64,000 nt of DNA, from NCBI GenBank assembly GCA_905178155.1, contig CAJINV010000001.1, forward strand, positions 9,259,865 to 9,323,864, given 5' to 3'. The position numbers were made by a program, and so were the translations under genes. This DNA is from Amoebophrya sp. A120 (lineage: Eukaryota > Sar > Dinophyceae > Syndiniales > Amoebophryaceae). Position 1 is the first letter of the stretch, and the number at the start of each line of letters is the position of its first letter. Shown here one piece after another: positions 19,915 through 30,768 of the stretch. A model generated the notes under the pieces. The model was not told the DNA's origin, did not search any database, and saw only the letters and a program-made list of their open reading frames with translations.

Positions 19915-20469
19915 TGTCATTCTGCAAATAACGTTGTGAGAAATGATATTTTTTGCGCTGTCACGCATTATTTAGTTAGATCACCATCTACTGGATGTTC
20001 AGTCGTGTTTTTTTTGTTACGTTCACATGCGTGGACGTGCGGTTCTGAATTTGTTCTGGGTCTTGTGTCACATTTGTGAAGTGGCGACTCACGCCACTGC
20101 GATCTATCCCAAGTTTGGTGAGATTTGGTACAAGACAGCGCTGCGTGGCTGAAAGTTGTGGGCTCCGGTTGCTCGTAGATCAAAATGAAACGTCAAAGCG
20201 CATCTTTTTTGAGGACGGGTTAAGCGGATCACCAGATCCTGGAGAAGGTCATTTCCGATCATAACATTTTTGAGCATACTGCTCTACATCTGTTGTTGAC
20301 ATCAATTTCTTGGAAGTGAAAAAGGTTTCTGCATTTTCCACGATAGCCCACGAATCTGGTTCTGTTTGTGATCCTCGCAATTTCTTTTCTGATCTACGCA
20401 TGCATGCACACTTCTTCGGATTCGTTCGTTTTTTGTGAAGCGATTTATTATACATATACCAACATCAAG
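19915..20469. other. Intergenic
   Basis: 555 bases. An open stretch upstream of 20470 (from 20368) would add a hydrophobic N-terminus to the next gene, but paralogue alignment makes it untranslated. No RNA gene or repeat seen. Confidence 0.4.
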
Positions 20470-21027
20470 ATGCCAGCTCTCGACCGCAAGCGCTCACGCA
20501 CTACGGCGGGGTCGTCTTCTGACGATGAGCGGCGATTGCCACTCAGCGAGAAAATTCGAAAAGACATCATCAAGCAGTTGGATCGGTACACAGATGCCGT
20601 CAACCTCGAGTCCGCAACTGGCACGCGTGGTGTCGCCGAGTTACAGGACCAGGTGGAGTCGTTGCAGCAAGAGCTAGCTAATGCGGAGGAAAAAACGCAG
20701 ACGCTCGAGTCCCTCCGCTTGGACACGGAGGGACTCAGCGAGCAAGCCATCCGAGGGTCCATCGATTACACGATGACCGACCGCGGTCGTTTTTCGTCTG
20801 CGGAAACCAGCGAGATCGTGCGGGGCGTGAGTGTCGCGCTGCAGGCGTATGCGCGGGAAGGACACAGCGACCTGCAGACGATTCCGGACACGTTTGTGAA
20901 GCAATTCGACAAGGACAAGTATGACATGTGTTGCGGGTTTGGGATGAAGATGCGGCTGCGCGGGAACCGGATGAATATCGTGTTTCCATCGAAGAACCAT
21001 TTCCGGATCACCATTTACAAGCATTAG
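20470..21027 (+). CDS. LC8-like array, member 5
   Basis: The product is 185 residues and intronless. MPALDRKRSRTTAG start, LSEKIRKDIIKQLDRYTDAV helix, then a coiled coil ELQDQVESLQQELANAEEK that aligns directly with the interrupted member 4. The LC8-like domain has RFSSAETSEIVRGVSVALQA, HSDLQTIPDTF, YDMCCGFGMKMRL, RMNIVFPSKNHF and RITIYKH. Because this gene reads straight through the codons where member 4 carries its introner, it serves as the empty-site reference. The start at 20470 is set by alignment with member 6 (MPAPDCNKRSRTTAG). Confidence 0.85.
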   Translation: MPALDRKRSRTTAGSSSDDERRLPLSEKIRKDIIKQLDRYTDAVNLESATGTRGVAELQDQVESLQQELANAEEKTQTLESLRLDTEGLSEQAIRGSIDYTMTDRGRFSSAETSEIVRGVSVALQAYAREGHSDLQTIPDTFVKQFDKDKYDMCCGFGMKMRLRGNRMNIVFPSKNHFRITIYKH

Positions 21028-21308
21028 GCGCTGTGATGTCGCTCTGTACTACATAAAACCTGATGCCAACTTCGACACATTCTGGAATGTGTTTGCGTCC
21101 TCCCAGACTGTAACTGTAAAAAAATTGGTAGTCATTTCGAATGTGCAGGAAGAGTGAGCCTGGGTTACATAGATGCACTAAAGAGCAACAGCTATGCAGC
21201 TGCAGCAAAAGTCGTGAATGCGCGTGCAAGTCCTTGATTCTTGATGGCGAGACTTTCGGGTTGTTCATGCGTAGAGAAAACACGAAGTTTCAGCACATAC
21301 TCGAAAAA

Positions 21309-21413
21309 AGTTAGTAACGCATGCTATGATAGCCTCCTTTCTAGTTAGTAACGCATACTACTTAGAAAAAAGTTAGTAACGCATACTACTTAGTAACGCA
21401 TGCAATGATAGAA
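21309..21413. repeat. Four copies of GTTAGTAACGCAT-type repeat
   Basis: The motif TTAGTAACGCAT followed by GCTATGATAG, ACTACTTAG or GCAATGATAG occurs four times within about 105 bases, with variable spacing; two copies are preceded by AAAAAAG. It has no coding potential and its function is unknown. Confidence 0.75.
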
Positions 21414-21653
21414 TCAAAAGCAGAGCGAAAAAATATGCTTCGTAGCTGTCAAAAGGAGCAAAGAGACTGCGCCCCCAGTTGGTTCCGACAACACTTTTTT
21501 GATTCATATTCTCTCATGGAGAGGAAGCTTTTTACAGGACACATAAATGAGACAATGCTTCATTTTTTTTGATCAAGGTGTTAGACCCTTAGACTATCAG
21601 AGATCTATCTTCTGATAATTTTTTTTGATTCAGAACCAAAGCGCATTAAGTAA

Positions 21654-21691
21654 CTAGGATAATAAAGCAGAAGGTAGGATAATCAAGCAGA
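21654..21691. repeat. Two tandem copies of TAGGATAATMAAGCAGAA
   Basis: CTAGGATAATAAAGCAGAAG is followed directly by GTAGGATAATCAAGCAGAAA, just upstream of member 6. One A/C difference is visible in the shared core. Confidence 0.7.
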
Positions 21692-21721
21692 AATACGATT
21701 CTAGTTGTCGAAGCTTACAAA

Positions 21722-22309
21722 ATGCCTGCTCCGGATTGCAACAAGCGTTCGAGGACGACAGCGGGTCTTTCCTCAGATGACGACGGAGGTTTGCCGCTCA
21801 GTGAGAAGATTCGAAAGGACATGGTGAATGACATGACCAGGGTAATGAATCGGTACGCCGATGCAGTCAAGCTGGAGGCTGGAAACGGCAACACCAACGC
21901 GGCGCTGGTCAAGGTACAGGGAGAGCTTCTAGCTTCACAGCGGGAACAGATGCAGCTGAAGCAGAAGATTGAAAAGTACGAAAGTAACTACTTGGATACT
22001 TCGGGACTAAGTGAGCAGACCATTCGAAGCAGCATTGTTTGGGAGAAGACCGAAGGGCTGTCGGAGACCGAGGTGAGCGTCATTGTCTCTGCTGTCCTGA
22101 AGTCGCTCCAGGCCTACACTCGTGCTGGACATTCGGAGCTCGATACTATTCCGCAGACGTTTCTCAATTTGAATGAAATACAGGAAAAGTATGTAATGTT
22201 TTGCGGATTCGGATTAAGTATGCGCTTGCCCGGAGGCTGGTCTAACCGCATCAATTTTCTGTTTTCGTCGAAAAACAATTTTCGTATCACAGTTTTCAAA
22301 GCGTGGTAA
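21722..22309 (+). CDS. LC8-like array, member 6
   Basis: The product is 195 residues and intronless. It opens MPAPDCNKRSRTTAG, nearly the same as member 5, then LSEKIRKDMVNDMTRVMNRY with a short insertion in the helix, a coiled coil (about 65-85), and the domain TEGLSETEVSVIVSAVLKSL, HSELDTIPQTF, YVMFCGFGLSMRL, RINFLFSSKNNF, RITVFK. It ends the array. An AATAAA at about 22320 may serve polyadenylation. The LC8-like assignment rests on element order and conserved C-G-F-G and terminal R-I-T-x-x-K positions, not on a search. Confidence 0.82.
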   Translation: MPAPDCNKRSRTTAGLSSDDDGGLPLSEKIRKDMVNDMTRVMNRYADAVKLEAGNGNTNAALVKVQGELLASQREQMQLKQKIEKYESNYLDTSGLSEQTIRSSIVWEKTEGLSETEVSVIVSAVLKSLQAYTRAGHSELDTIPQTFLNLNEIQEKYVMFCGFGLSMRLPGGWSNRINFLFSSKNNFRITVFKAW

Positions 22310-23139
22310 GCGAAAGCGAAATAAAGTTGTGCGTCATCAATTTTTTTGTTAAATGCCTTGCTTTTTGTTTTTGCTAAACTTGAACAAAAATGGTCAAACT
22401 GAAACTTTATCAGCCTAGTCGCAATCGCCCGCTGCTCTGGGAACGTTGTGAACCCGCACCGTTTCTTTCTGGTCGGAGGCGTTCAATACGTCACTGTGAA
22501 ATCCGCAAAAGATAAAAAGTGATCATGCGAATGAGGAAGAAGACGCTGGAGAGGATCAGTAACACAAAGTTACTTTTCGTGATCGATTATACTGATGAAT
22601 GTTGTCGGTATTCTTTCTTCATTCGAAGTACACTATCAGACCAGAACAAAAATCAAGTTATGGACGCAGATCGGACGATAAGTCGTGGACTAAATTTTAG
22701 TATCTTACAAACATGCGATCTGAGGAATTGGATCCGTCGAAAATGTAACTGAAGGTTCAGACGGAAGCGAATTTGTCGCTCCATGTGCTTGTAGCATTCT
22801 ATTATGATCAAACCTTTTTGAAAATATCTAACAGGCGGGTTTCTATTTTCTAGTTTCGGCAGTTTTTTCCTTTAAAAGGGAATTTTGTGACGTGTGATAG
22901 ATGCGCCCGAGAGAAGTACCCAAGTAAATGGTGTTGTCTTCTCAATCCGAGAGCTACTGTGACCGCGGAGATTTCTTGAGCCAGAAAGATTCTTTTAGAG
23001 ATATCAGTACCTATCGTAGTCATGGGCGTGGCTTTTTTCTTGCTAAAATCGATTCATCTTTTTTAGCTATGACGAAAAATCCTGCCGATTCTTTCGGAAC
23101 CGCAAGTTCCCGCTAGAAATTTGACTGCAAATCTGCAAA
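22310..23139. other. Intergenic
   Basis: 830 bases, A/T-rich, with two unconvincing short ORFs. Nothing recognised beyond the AATAAA near its start. Confidence 0.4.
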
Positions 23140-26100
23140 ATGCAGCCCAATAATGGCCACAAAGCTGCTCCACGGCCGCCACCCCCGCAGCCAGCGCCCC
23201 CGCGGAATGCCGGCCGGCCGAGAAACCCGGCCCCACCGCGCGACGTATCTAAGGCCCCGGTACCTCCACCACCCCCACCACAACCGCAGCAGCGGGCTCC
23301 TCCCAGGAAGCGACCTTCCACTTCTGGTAATGTCAACGACAGCAAGCGAGCGAAACTCCCTCCACCCGCTCCGAATAGAAAAGGTGGTGCACAGGACACC
23401 GAGGCAGCCTGGGCATTCTTGAAGAGCACGAATCAGGCATCATCCTCGTCGTCGGCTGCGTTCTTTCCGGGAACAACAAATTCCGGAAAGGGAGGTGGTC
23501 CTGCATCTACTTCAAAGAGCTCTTCGTCGAGCAGTTCTTCTGGGTTTCCGTTCACCGCGCAAGCCCGCACCGGAGACTACACCAAGGGATCTTCCAGCAA
23601 GGGGCTAGGTAGTTTTGGCAAGGCCAAGGCCGCGGCGACTGCAGGTGGACCGCCACTACCCGCAAGCGCGAAGGGGCCGGCCCGACCCGCGGCCGCGAAG
23701 GGCGGCAAACGGAACGGGAAGAACTACGTCGGGAATGGGAGCGGAGGCACGGCGCTCTTCTTCGCGAGCACCCGGAACCAGGCAGAGGCACAGGCTCCGC
23801 CATCTTCTTCTGCGTCGTCGAGTTCGTCTTCGTCAGCGCAGGGCCGAAATTCGAAAAACGCAGGTTCCGGAAGCAGTGCTGTCGCCGGACACGAAGGTTT
23901 CGACCCGTTCGAGTTCATGCGACAGCAAAGCCGCGGAACGCAGGAGTTCAGCGAGCACACGTTCTGGTTTAGGATTTTGCAGACCGACATCACCGGAATG
24001 GCGAACGAGCAACTGGCCGGCGGACAGATGAGCAACAGGCGTGGCACCACGAGAAATTCGTTCATTTCCATCCCCGACGGGCCGGATTTGCTGGACAAGC
24101 CATCCGCATTCACCAACTGGCGGCAGTACCGGAGTTATTGGGGTCATTTTCTCGCTTCCGAGGCGCGCGCGCAAATTCAGCAGATGGTCGGCGAGTGTGC
24201 GGTGAGCAAAAACAGCAAAGCGGCGACCTGGCATAAGGCGAAGATCAAGAAGGACATGCAGCCCGGCAGCATGCAGGTGCAAATGCTGGAGCAGGTCGGC
24301 GCCCGAGGGCTGAGCGGGCTGGTCGCGACCCAGAACGCGGTCGTGGCGCTTCGTAGCAGCACTTCTGGTCGATTGCTCCTAGTCCGGCCGACAAGAGCCC
24401 TCTCCTACGACGTCGAGGGACAATGGACAACCTGTGGCGTCGACGAGCAACGGTGGCAGGAGTTTGGAGAGACGAAAGAGCTCGCGCGGGTCGAGCTCTG
24501 CGCGTTTGGCCACACGTCGAACTTAATCAGCGTTTTCCGCGAATTGCAAGCGGTGTTGAACGCGGAGCAGCAGCTGCAAGAGCTCCCTGCCACCGCGCAT
24601 TTAGCCGATCACCAGAAATTGAGCGGCGACACGAAAAAGACCAAGCTGGGACCGCTGATCCTCACCGGAAAAGAGGACGCGGAGAAGAAGCAGAAGAAAG
24701 ACGCGGCAAAAGTAGAGAAGGAGAAAGCCTGGAAAGCCGCAAAGCATTTGGAGAGGTGCGACATCATGAACTACTCGAACTGCAACCCGTCGCAGCAGGA
24801 AGTCGTGAAAGAATCGGATCTGCGGGAAGACGGCATCATGCTGGTCCACGGGCCGCCAGGGACGGGAAAGTCCACGACGGTAGTTTGGGTTTTGAACACC
24901 GTCTTCCTCCGCGATCTGCATTTGTGGTTTTTCGGAGTCCAGGAAAAAATTTTCGGCGACAAAAACTTCGACAACACCATGGACAGCCTACTCCACGTCT
25001 TCGACAGCGCGCCGGGCCGGTTTCCGCGCCTCCTTGTGACCGCGCCGAGCAACCAGGCCGTGGACGAGATCTACAAGAAGGTGGCGGTTTTCCAACTGCC
25101 GACTGGGCCCACGTGGAAGCCGACGAAATATCGTCTGCTTTCTTCCCAATTCCGGTCCGAAGACATCCAGCAGCGCGTCCGCAGCTGGATGGCAACGAAG
25201 AAGGATGAAATTCCGCAGGTGAAGAAGAAGGTGCAGATGGAGCACCGAGGAAAGATCTCGAAGGCGGAGAAGCTGATCACGCAAATCAAGAAGCTGTGCG
25301 AGAAGTGCCCCAAGACCATGCAGGCGGGCTGGGAAGTAGTCTGGAACGAGGGCGCGGGGGGGCAAGTCGCCTACCGCCAGGGGCCGCCGAACAACGGCTG
25401 GCAGCCGTTTTGGAACCCGCCCTTCGAAACGGACTGGCAGAAGGCGATGCACCTACCGCACATGAAGCAAGCGAGGATGTTGATGAACGAGCTGATGTTT
25501 TGTATGTCTTACGACGTGCGCGCTTACCGCCAGGACTTACGGCGGGCGGAGTTCATGGAGAAAAACTTCGAGCACTTCCCGATGGTGCAGCCACCTAACA
25601 CTGGGACGTCGAACAAGGGCGTGGTAAACAAGCAGCGCAAGCCCGCCGCCCACATGCGCATCCAAACCTACTTTGAGAACCACATTTCCGAGGGCATGGA
25701 CATCGTGTTCGCGACTTTGAACCAGTCGCAAGCGGTCGACGTGTCCGTCCCGTGCTCGACTGTGATCGTGGACGAGGCGTGCCAAGCCACGGAGACCAGC
25801 ACGCTGATCCCGATCGTCGCTTCTCGCTGTCGCGCCGCCGTGCTGGTCGGGGACCCGAACCAGCTCCCCGCGACGACCTTGAATCCCGAGCTAACCGTGG
25901 AGACGTTACTGGAGCGCGAAGAGGAAAAGTCGAAAAGCACTACCTCAAACACAAAATCCCGGCCCGGCACGACCGGCTCCAGCTCCTCGGAGGAGTCGAA
26001 AAAATCCGTGCCCTCCTTTTCCCTGTTCGAGAGACTGCAGAAGAACGGGATGCAGCCGCACCTGCTGGACACGCAGTACCGCATGCACCCCCTGATTTCC

Positions 26101-28068
26101 GAGTTCCCGTCACAAGAGTTTTACCAGGGGAGGCTGAAGGACGACCCCATGTACGACAATCTCAAGTACGTGATCAAGGACGATCTGGAAAATTTCCACG
26201 TCTTGGACTCGTCCGAGCTTTGCGGGCAAATGATGGACAGCGGTAGCGGATCGAATTCTTGCAACCGAACCAATATCTACTCAACAACCGGAACTAGTAG
26301 TACTGCCACGGGCGAGGAGCGCGCGCTCGGGACTTCGTGGAAGAACGAGGCCGAGGCGCAGGTGATCGAGGCCCTGGTGGAGTTTCTGCAGCGGGCGCAG
26401 CCCTGGATGGAGATTTTGGTCATCAGCCCGTATCTGGGACAGGTGCACCGATTGAAGAGGCTGGAGAAGAACAAACAGAACACTGGATTCTATCCTGAGT
26501 AAAAACGTACCCACCCCATAGTTGTAATGCAAATCTGCATGGTGAAAATGTTTCTCATGCGGAGCCCCATGAGAAGCATTTTGCAATCGTGTTTTGCAAT
26601 TTGTCATGCTCCAATCAGCATGGTATGCTAGATCTGTGATGCTGCTGAGCTAGCTGAAACAGCACTATACTACGAATCCAAATTTGTCATGCAAAACAGC
26701 CAAAACTTGTGGATTTGTCTAGCCGATTCCCCATCTTGACTCTGGTGTGGGTACGTTTTTACTCAGGATAGATTCACCCTGCGGGACCACATGGAGAAGA
26801 AGTTTGCGCCCGGGACCGCCGCGGTGGCGGTCAATACCATCGACTCCTGCCAGGGGAGCCAGAGTTTTTGCGTGATCTTCAACTTGGTCCGGGCGAACGG
26901 GATGGGGGAGCTGGGATTTTTGGAGAAAGACTTCCGCCGGTTCAACGTCGCGCTGACCCGTGCGCAGCGGCACTTGTTCGTCGTCGGCAATCTGGACACG
27001 ATTCGGAAGACAAGGAGCGAATTCTGGCAGCGGTGGCTCCGACACGTCGAGTCCAACCGGTTCGTTAGCCGGCTGAGTGCGCAGGTAGTGAAAACTTTCA
27101 GCAGCGGGAGGAAAATCGCTTCGTCCGACCTGCAACAGAACTTCGAGAAGCGCCTGTACCGCCGTTGCGCGGAGTGCGAAGCTAAGCACGTACTGCTGAA
27201 CATCCGTAGTCGGAAGGACGACGGCGTGACCCGGGACGCGTTCTGCGCGCAGTGCCGTGCCGTGGGTGTGGCGGACCGGGTGAGGCAGGCGCAGGAGCTG
27301 CGGAAGCGGTGCGACATGACGAACAAACTGCTGAATTACGACGAAAGCTTCGAGTTCGACGTGAAATTCAACCCTAGCACGATGAGGCCACTGCCGGTAA
27401 AGGAGGCGGAGGAGCGCGAAAACGCAGAAAAACTCATCGACCTGTGGTGCGAAAAGGCGGGCGAGGCAGAGAATAGTGAAGCGGGTGAAGGCGTTGCTGC
27501 AAACAAGCTGGACAATGTGAAGATCGACCTGTCGACAATGGAGATTACCTCGAAGGAAGGCAACGATGATGCTGCTAGCGACGCCGAAGAAGAAACAAAC
27601 CGACGAAAGAAGATGGGGAAGATGAAATCGAACCCTCTGATGAAGCAAGACTTACCTGCAGGAGCCTTGCCTTTCGAGTTACCCCGCGCCGAAAGGGTCC
27701 TCCAATTCGTGCGCAATGCGGATGTGCGCACCGGGGTGCGGTACCTGGCACTGCGTGAGCAGAAGTGGCGCAAGATGATGGAGTTGAAAGCTCCAGACGC
27801 CGCTGGTCAGAAGCAAACGGTAACTGGTGGCAAACCTGGTTCTAGCGCGCAGCAGAATCAAAAACCGGTTTCGAAAGGCACAGTGGGAGATCAACAGCCG
27901 TCGTCTACCAGCGCAGCCGCTGCGTCCTCGGCAAGCAGCGCTGCTGCAGCTGCGCCAAAAGCCGGCGGTCCGGGAACTACTGGGACCGCAGCACCGGCCG
28001 ATGCGCGAAAGGTGGGCTCTTTTTCGCTTGCTTCTTTCGCGGCCGCACGCAAACGGGCGCAGCAGTGA
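23140..28068 (+). CDS. Superfamily 1 helicase, Sen1/UPF1-like
   Basis: Exons 23140-26490 and 26776-28068 give 1,547 residues after removal of a 285-base introner unit. The first ~260 residues are Pro/Ala/Ser low complexity (a disordered arm). Helicase motifs in order: Walker A HGPPGTGKST (residues 570-579), motif Ia VTAPSNQAVDEI, Walker B DEACQ (from residue 878), motif III VGDPNQLPAT, motif IV QYRMHP; then, after the splice, motif V TIDSCQGSQ and motif VI FNVALTRAQRHLFVVG. This set is characteristic of the Upf1-like group (Sen1/senataxin, UPF1, IGHMBP2), RNA-DNA helicases acting in transcription termination or RNA decay. Which member it represents is not resolved. Four cysteines follow (RRCAECEAK, FCAQCRAV), possibly a zinc site. 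Confidence 0.9.
26491..26770. mobile_element. Introner in the Sen1/UPF1-like helicase (280 nt)
   Basis: The left end starts TATCCTGAGTAAAAACGTAC and the reverse complement of the right end starts identically; the inverted repeat extends to 27 bases with one mismatch. A 5-base target duplication GATTC flanks it (26486-26490 and 26771-26775). Excising 285 bases keeps the frame: Gly-Phe|Thr-Leu-Arg in the helicase 2A region. Without excision the frame stops three codons in. No register gives GT-AG; the closest is AT..AG. Confidence 0.93.
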
Positions 28069-28581
28069 ATGACTTGATCTTGCAAGCGTCTCGCTCTCAC
28101 CGAAGATGTACCTGCATCAAACACAGAGTCTTTTACTATACGCAAAATACATGAATAATTCAACATGCGACAAGCGACACCATATCGAAATCTACGCAAA
28201 AGTATCCATTGGTCTAAAAACAGCACGAGCTGAGCTCGATCGGCACAACGCAGCTGTTGAAAGTGGGGCCTACATCCACTTGTTCTACTTGGTCCGCTTC
28301 AAAATTTTTTGATTCGTGATTCGGTTTGCGTAGGTCTGCGTGATCGACGACAGGGATCGGTTCGTAAAAGCTGTCGTTCACTGATCCTGAATAAATGTCA
28401 CTGTGCTAGAAATCGGTGCTTGTTTTGAATCGGTATGACATGGCTTCCTTGCCCTCATCCATTGAAGAGAAAATATAAATATATGATTTTGGGTAAGTAT
28501 GTCTATTATTCGTGAGATGAAGTAGAGTAATATCCAGGGTTCTGTGTGCCTTTCTTGTCCCTGTTTTACAAAGTCTTCAGT
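28069..28581. other. Intergenic
   Basis: 513 bases, A/T-rich, no gene or repeat recognised. The last 40 bases are open in the frame of the next gene but lack an ATG. Confidence 0.4.
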
Positions 28582-30322
28582 ATGGTTATAGTTTCGATCA
28601 TCCGCCCTTTCTGTTTCTTCTCTTCCATTCACTGTTTCTTGCCCTCACTGTCCACGATGACCAACATCATGACCTCTGCATCTGCCCGCGTCGTGTCTGC
28701 GGCACAACAAGACGCTCGTGCCCCCAAACAAAGAACTCTGTACCAGCTTCCCAGCAAGGTGATATCTTCGTACGCTCCGGCCCCAGATGCGGAGAAGATA
28801 GCCTCGGAGATCCGGGACGGCGTCAACGTCGTTAATTGGTTCACAGCGCACTTTAATACCACAGTCAGCGCAGGAAAAAAAATCGACATCAAAATCGACC
28901 CCAGCAGGGACATCGCAGAGATAGTGAAGATCGCAGAAGTCCACCCCGAAGTCGCACATATTCTCTGTTTCGGCGGCTGGAACGCGCCGCATTTAGAAGC
29001 TTCGGTGACAACCGCTGACGGCGAGAAAATTTGGCTGACCGGAAAAGAGTACTTTGACGCGTTCGAAAGCTGGAATGCGGATTTGCAACACAAATACCCC
29101 GGCTTCCGGGGTTTCGATGGCGTCGACTGGGATTACGAGGGCGCGTCTTGGAAATCGGAGACAAATACTTTCCCCCGCGAAGTGCTGGACATCGTCGGAG
29201 AGCTGTCGGTCTTGTTAAAACAGAACAATTACCTCGTCACCATGGCGCCAGCGCAAAGCTACCTCGATTGCACTTGTTTGGTAGAAGAAGTAGGGGGAGA
29301 TAAGACATCTTCACAGAGGGCAACGGGTGGTGATGGCATTGCGCCTGCAGCACAACAGGAACAAGAAGCAGATGAGAACCACACACACGCAGGCACCATC
29401 ATTCCCGAATGCGAGTTCAGCTTCTCCCTTGAATTACCACCGTGGCCGAAGGACTGGCATCCGGAGTTTTTGCACCACGGTAGGAACGCGTACGCCTACT
29501 GGCTGGGAAAGTATGGGAAGACCGTGATCGAACGCGAGGGAGCAGACGGAAGTAGAGTTGTTACTCACCCAGTTCCGGTTTTCGACCTCATCAGCATCCA
29601 GCTCTACGAGGGGAAGGCGCACGCGGACTACGCGGTCAGCGTTTTGAAAATGCCAACGCGGCGGTACCTGGAGGATATGGATTGCAAATATGTCTGGGTC
29701 TGGAAACTTGTAATGCTAAAAGTGAACGAAAGACGCACCGCAATACGCATCTATGCATGACAAGTTTCTTGGCTGCCATGTCTTACGTATTCCGCATGGC
29801 AAGCTGCGTTTTTGCGTGACAGGTAAGAGGGCTTTTTCGTGCCTATGCAACACAGATTCTCGAGTCATGCCAGACAAGCGTGACAAACTTGCATTCTTCC
29901 AGACCCAGACATTTTTGCATTTGATAGAGGATCTAGGCGAGCAATACAGGAAGGGCTACTACATCACCGTGCCGGCGGGGACGGCGAAGGGGGAACCAGT
30001 TCCAGCCGAAAAGCTTCTGGTCCAAATTCCCTCACAAAACCTGTTGTGGGGATTTGCCTTTGGCAAAAATTCAGCGGGGGATTTCCTAGTCGAGGACTTC
30101 GACAACGCCTTGCGGGGACTGGACGTTCGCGGGGGAATGTTTTGGAACATGGAGATCGACGGCACGGGAATCGAGACGGACGACAAATCGGACCCGTCAA
30201 AGTTTTTGCACATAGCAAAAGCCATGAGACATGCGTTACAAATCGAAGTAGAACCTGATGAAGTCGATGCAGAAGCAATTGCTTTTAGTGAACACAATAA
30301 AGGAGCCAACATCGTCACATAA
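28582..30322 (+). CDS. GH18 chitinase-like glycoside hydrolase
   Basis: Exons 28582-29683 and 29922-30322 give about 500 residues. The N-terminus (MVIVSIIRPFCFFSSIHCF) is a likely signal peptide or anchor. The GH18 barrel signatures are present: strand 3 HILCFGGWN and the catalytic strand 4 motif FDGVDWDYE, with the acid/base glutamate at residue 186 and the aspartates at 179, 182 and 184. A late barrel strand is GGMFWNMEID. All key catalytic residues are intact, so chitinase or related N-acetylglucosaminidase activity is expected from the family. Substrate is unknown; a parasite could use it on host or own wall material (speculative). A 238-base introner unit separates the exons. Confidence 0.87.
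29684..29918. mobile_element. Introner in the GH18 gene (235 nt)
   Basis: The left end is GCAAATATGTCTGGGTCTGG and the reverse complement of the right end is GCAAAAATGTCTGGGTCTGG. The flanking 3-base duplication is ATT (29681-29683 and 29919-29921). Removing 238 bases joins Met-Asp to Leu-Ile-Glu-Asp in frame, whereas other excisions near the ends hit stops. No register is GT-AG. The interior carries AAACTTGTAATGC and GCATGACAAGTTTC. Confidence 0.9.
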
Positions 30323-30768
30323 TTTGTAGCAGCTTGACTTTTTTGAAAACTGCCACAGATGAAAGAACTGGGCACTTTCTTATCCGCGTATCACAGTTCT
30401 TGGGAAAAACACAATCCGGCTGATGAAATACAGCTGGTGTCCTGTTCTTGCTCCTGGTCCATTTCTTCTAGTTCAAAATTAACAGGTGAAAATTTGTACA
30501 TCTGGTTCTGCCGTTCTTCTGATCGCACCGAATGAAAATCTTCCGAACGACAGCGAGGTTCGTTTTTCTTTCTTACACAAAACACATCAAAAGCTAAATC
30601 TTCATCAGTGACAATGTAGTCGTTTTGGTCGAATTGGTAATGACACATTTTTTGGTGTAGCGATGATGTTGCTTTGTTACTTACATGACCGTCAAGTGCT
30701 ACTAGCACTTGCATTTCCAAAAATGAAAGTTTCTTCCAGCCCTCTTCTGTTTCTGTAGTCAAAAAAGC
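30323..30768. other. Intergenic
   Basis: 446 bases. A reverse-strand open stretch (30391-30762) lacks recognisable protein features and I treat it as chance. Confidence 0.35.

Larger units (their letters stand above)
21028..21721. other. Intergenic with short repeats
   Basis: 694 bases. It contains two repeat clusters listed separately (21309-21413 and 21654-21691) and A/T-rich sequence; no gene. Confidence 0.5.

Noticed and set aside
29682-29919. TTGCA as the target duplication of the GH18 introner
   Set aside because: Excision at TTGCA (233 bases) throws the frame into an immediate TGA, whereas the ATT duplication (238 bases) restores it.
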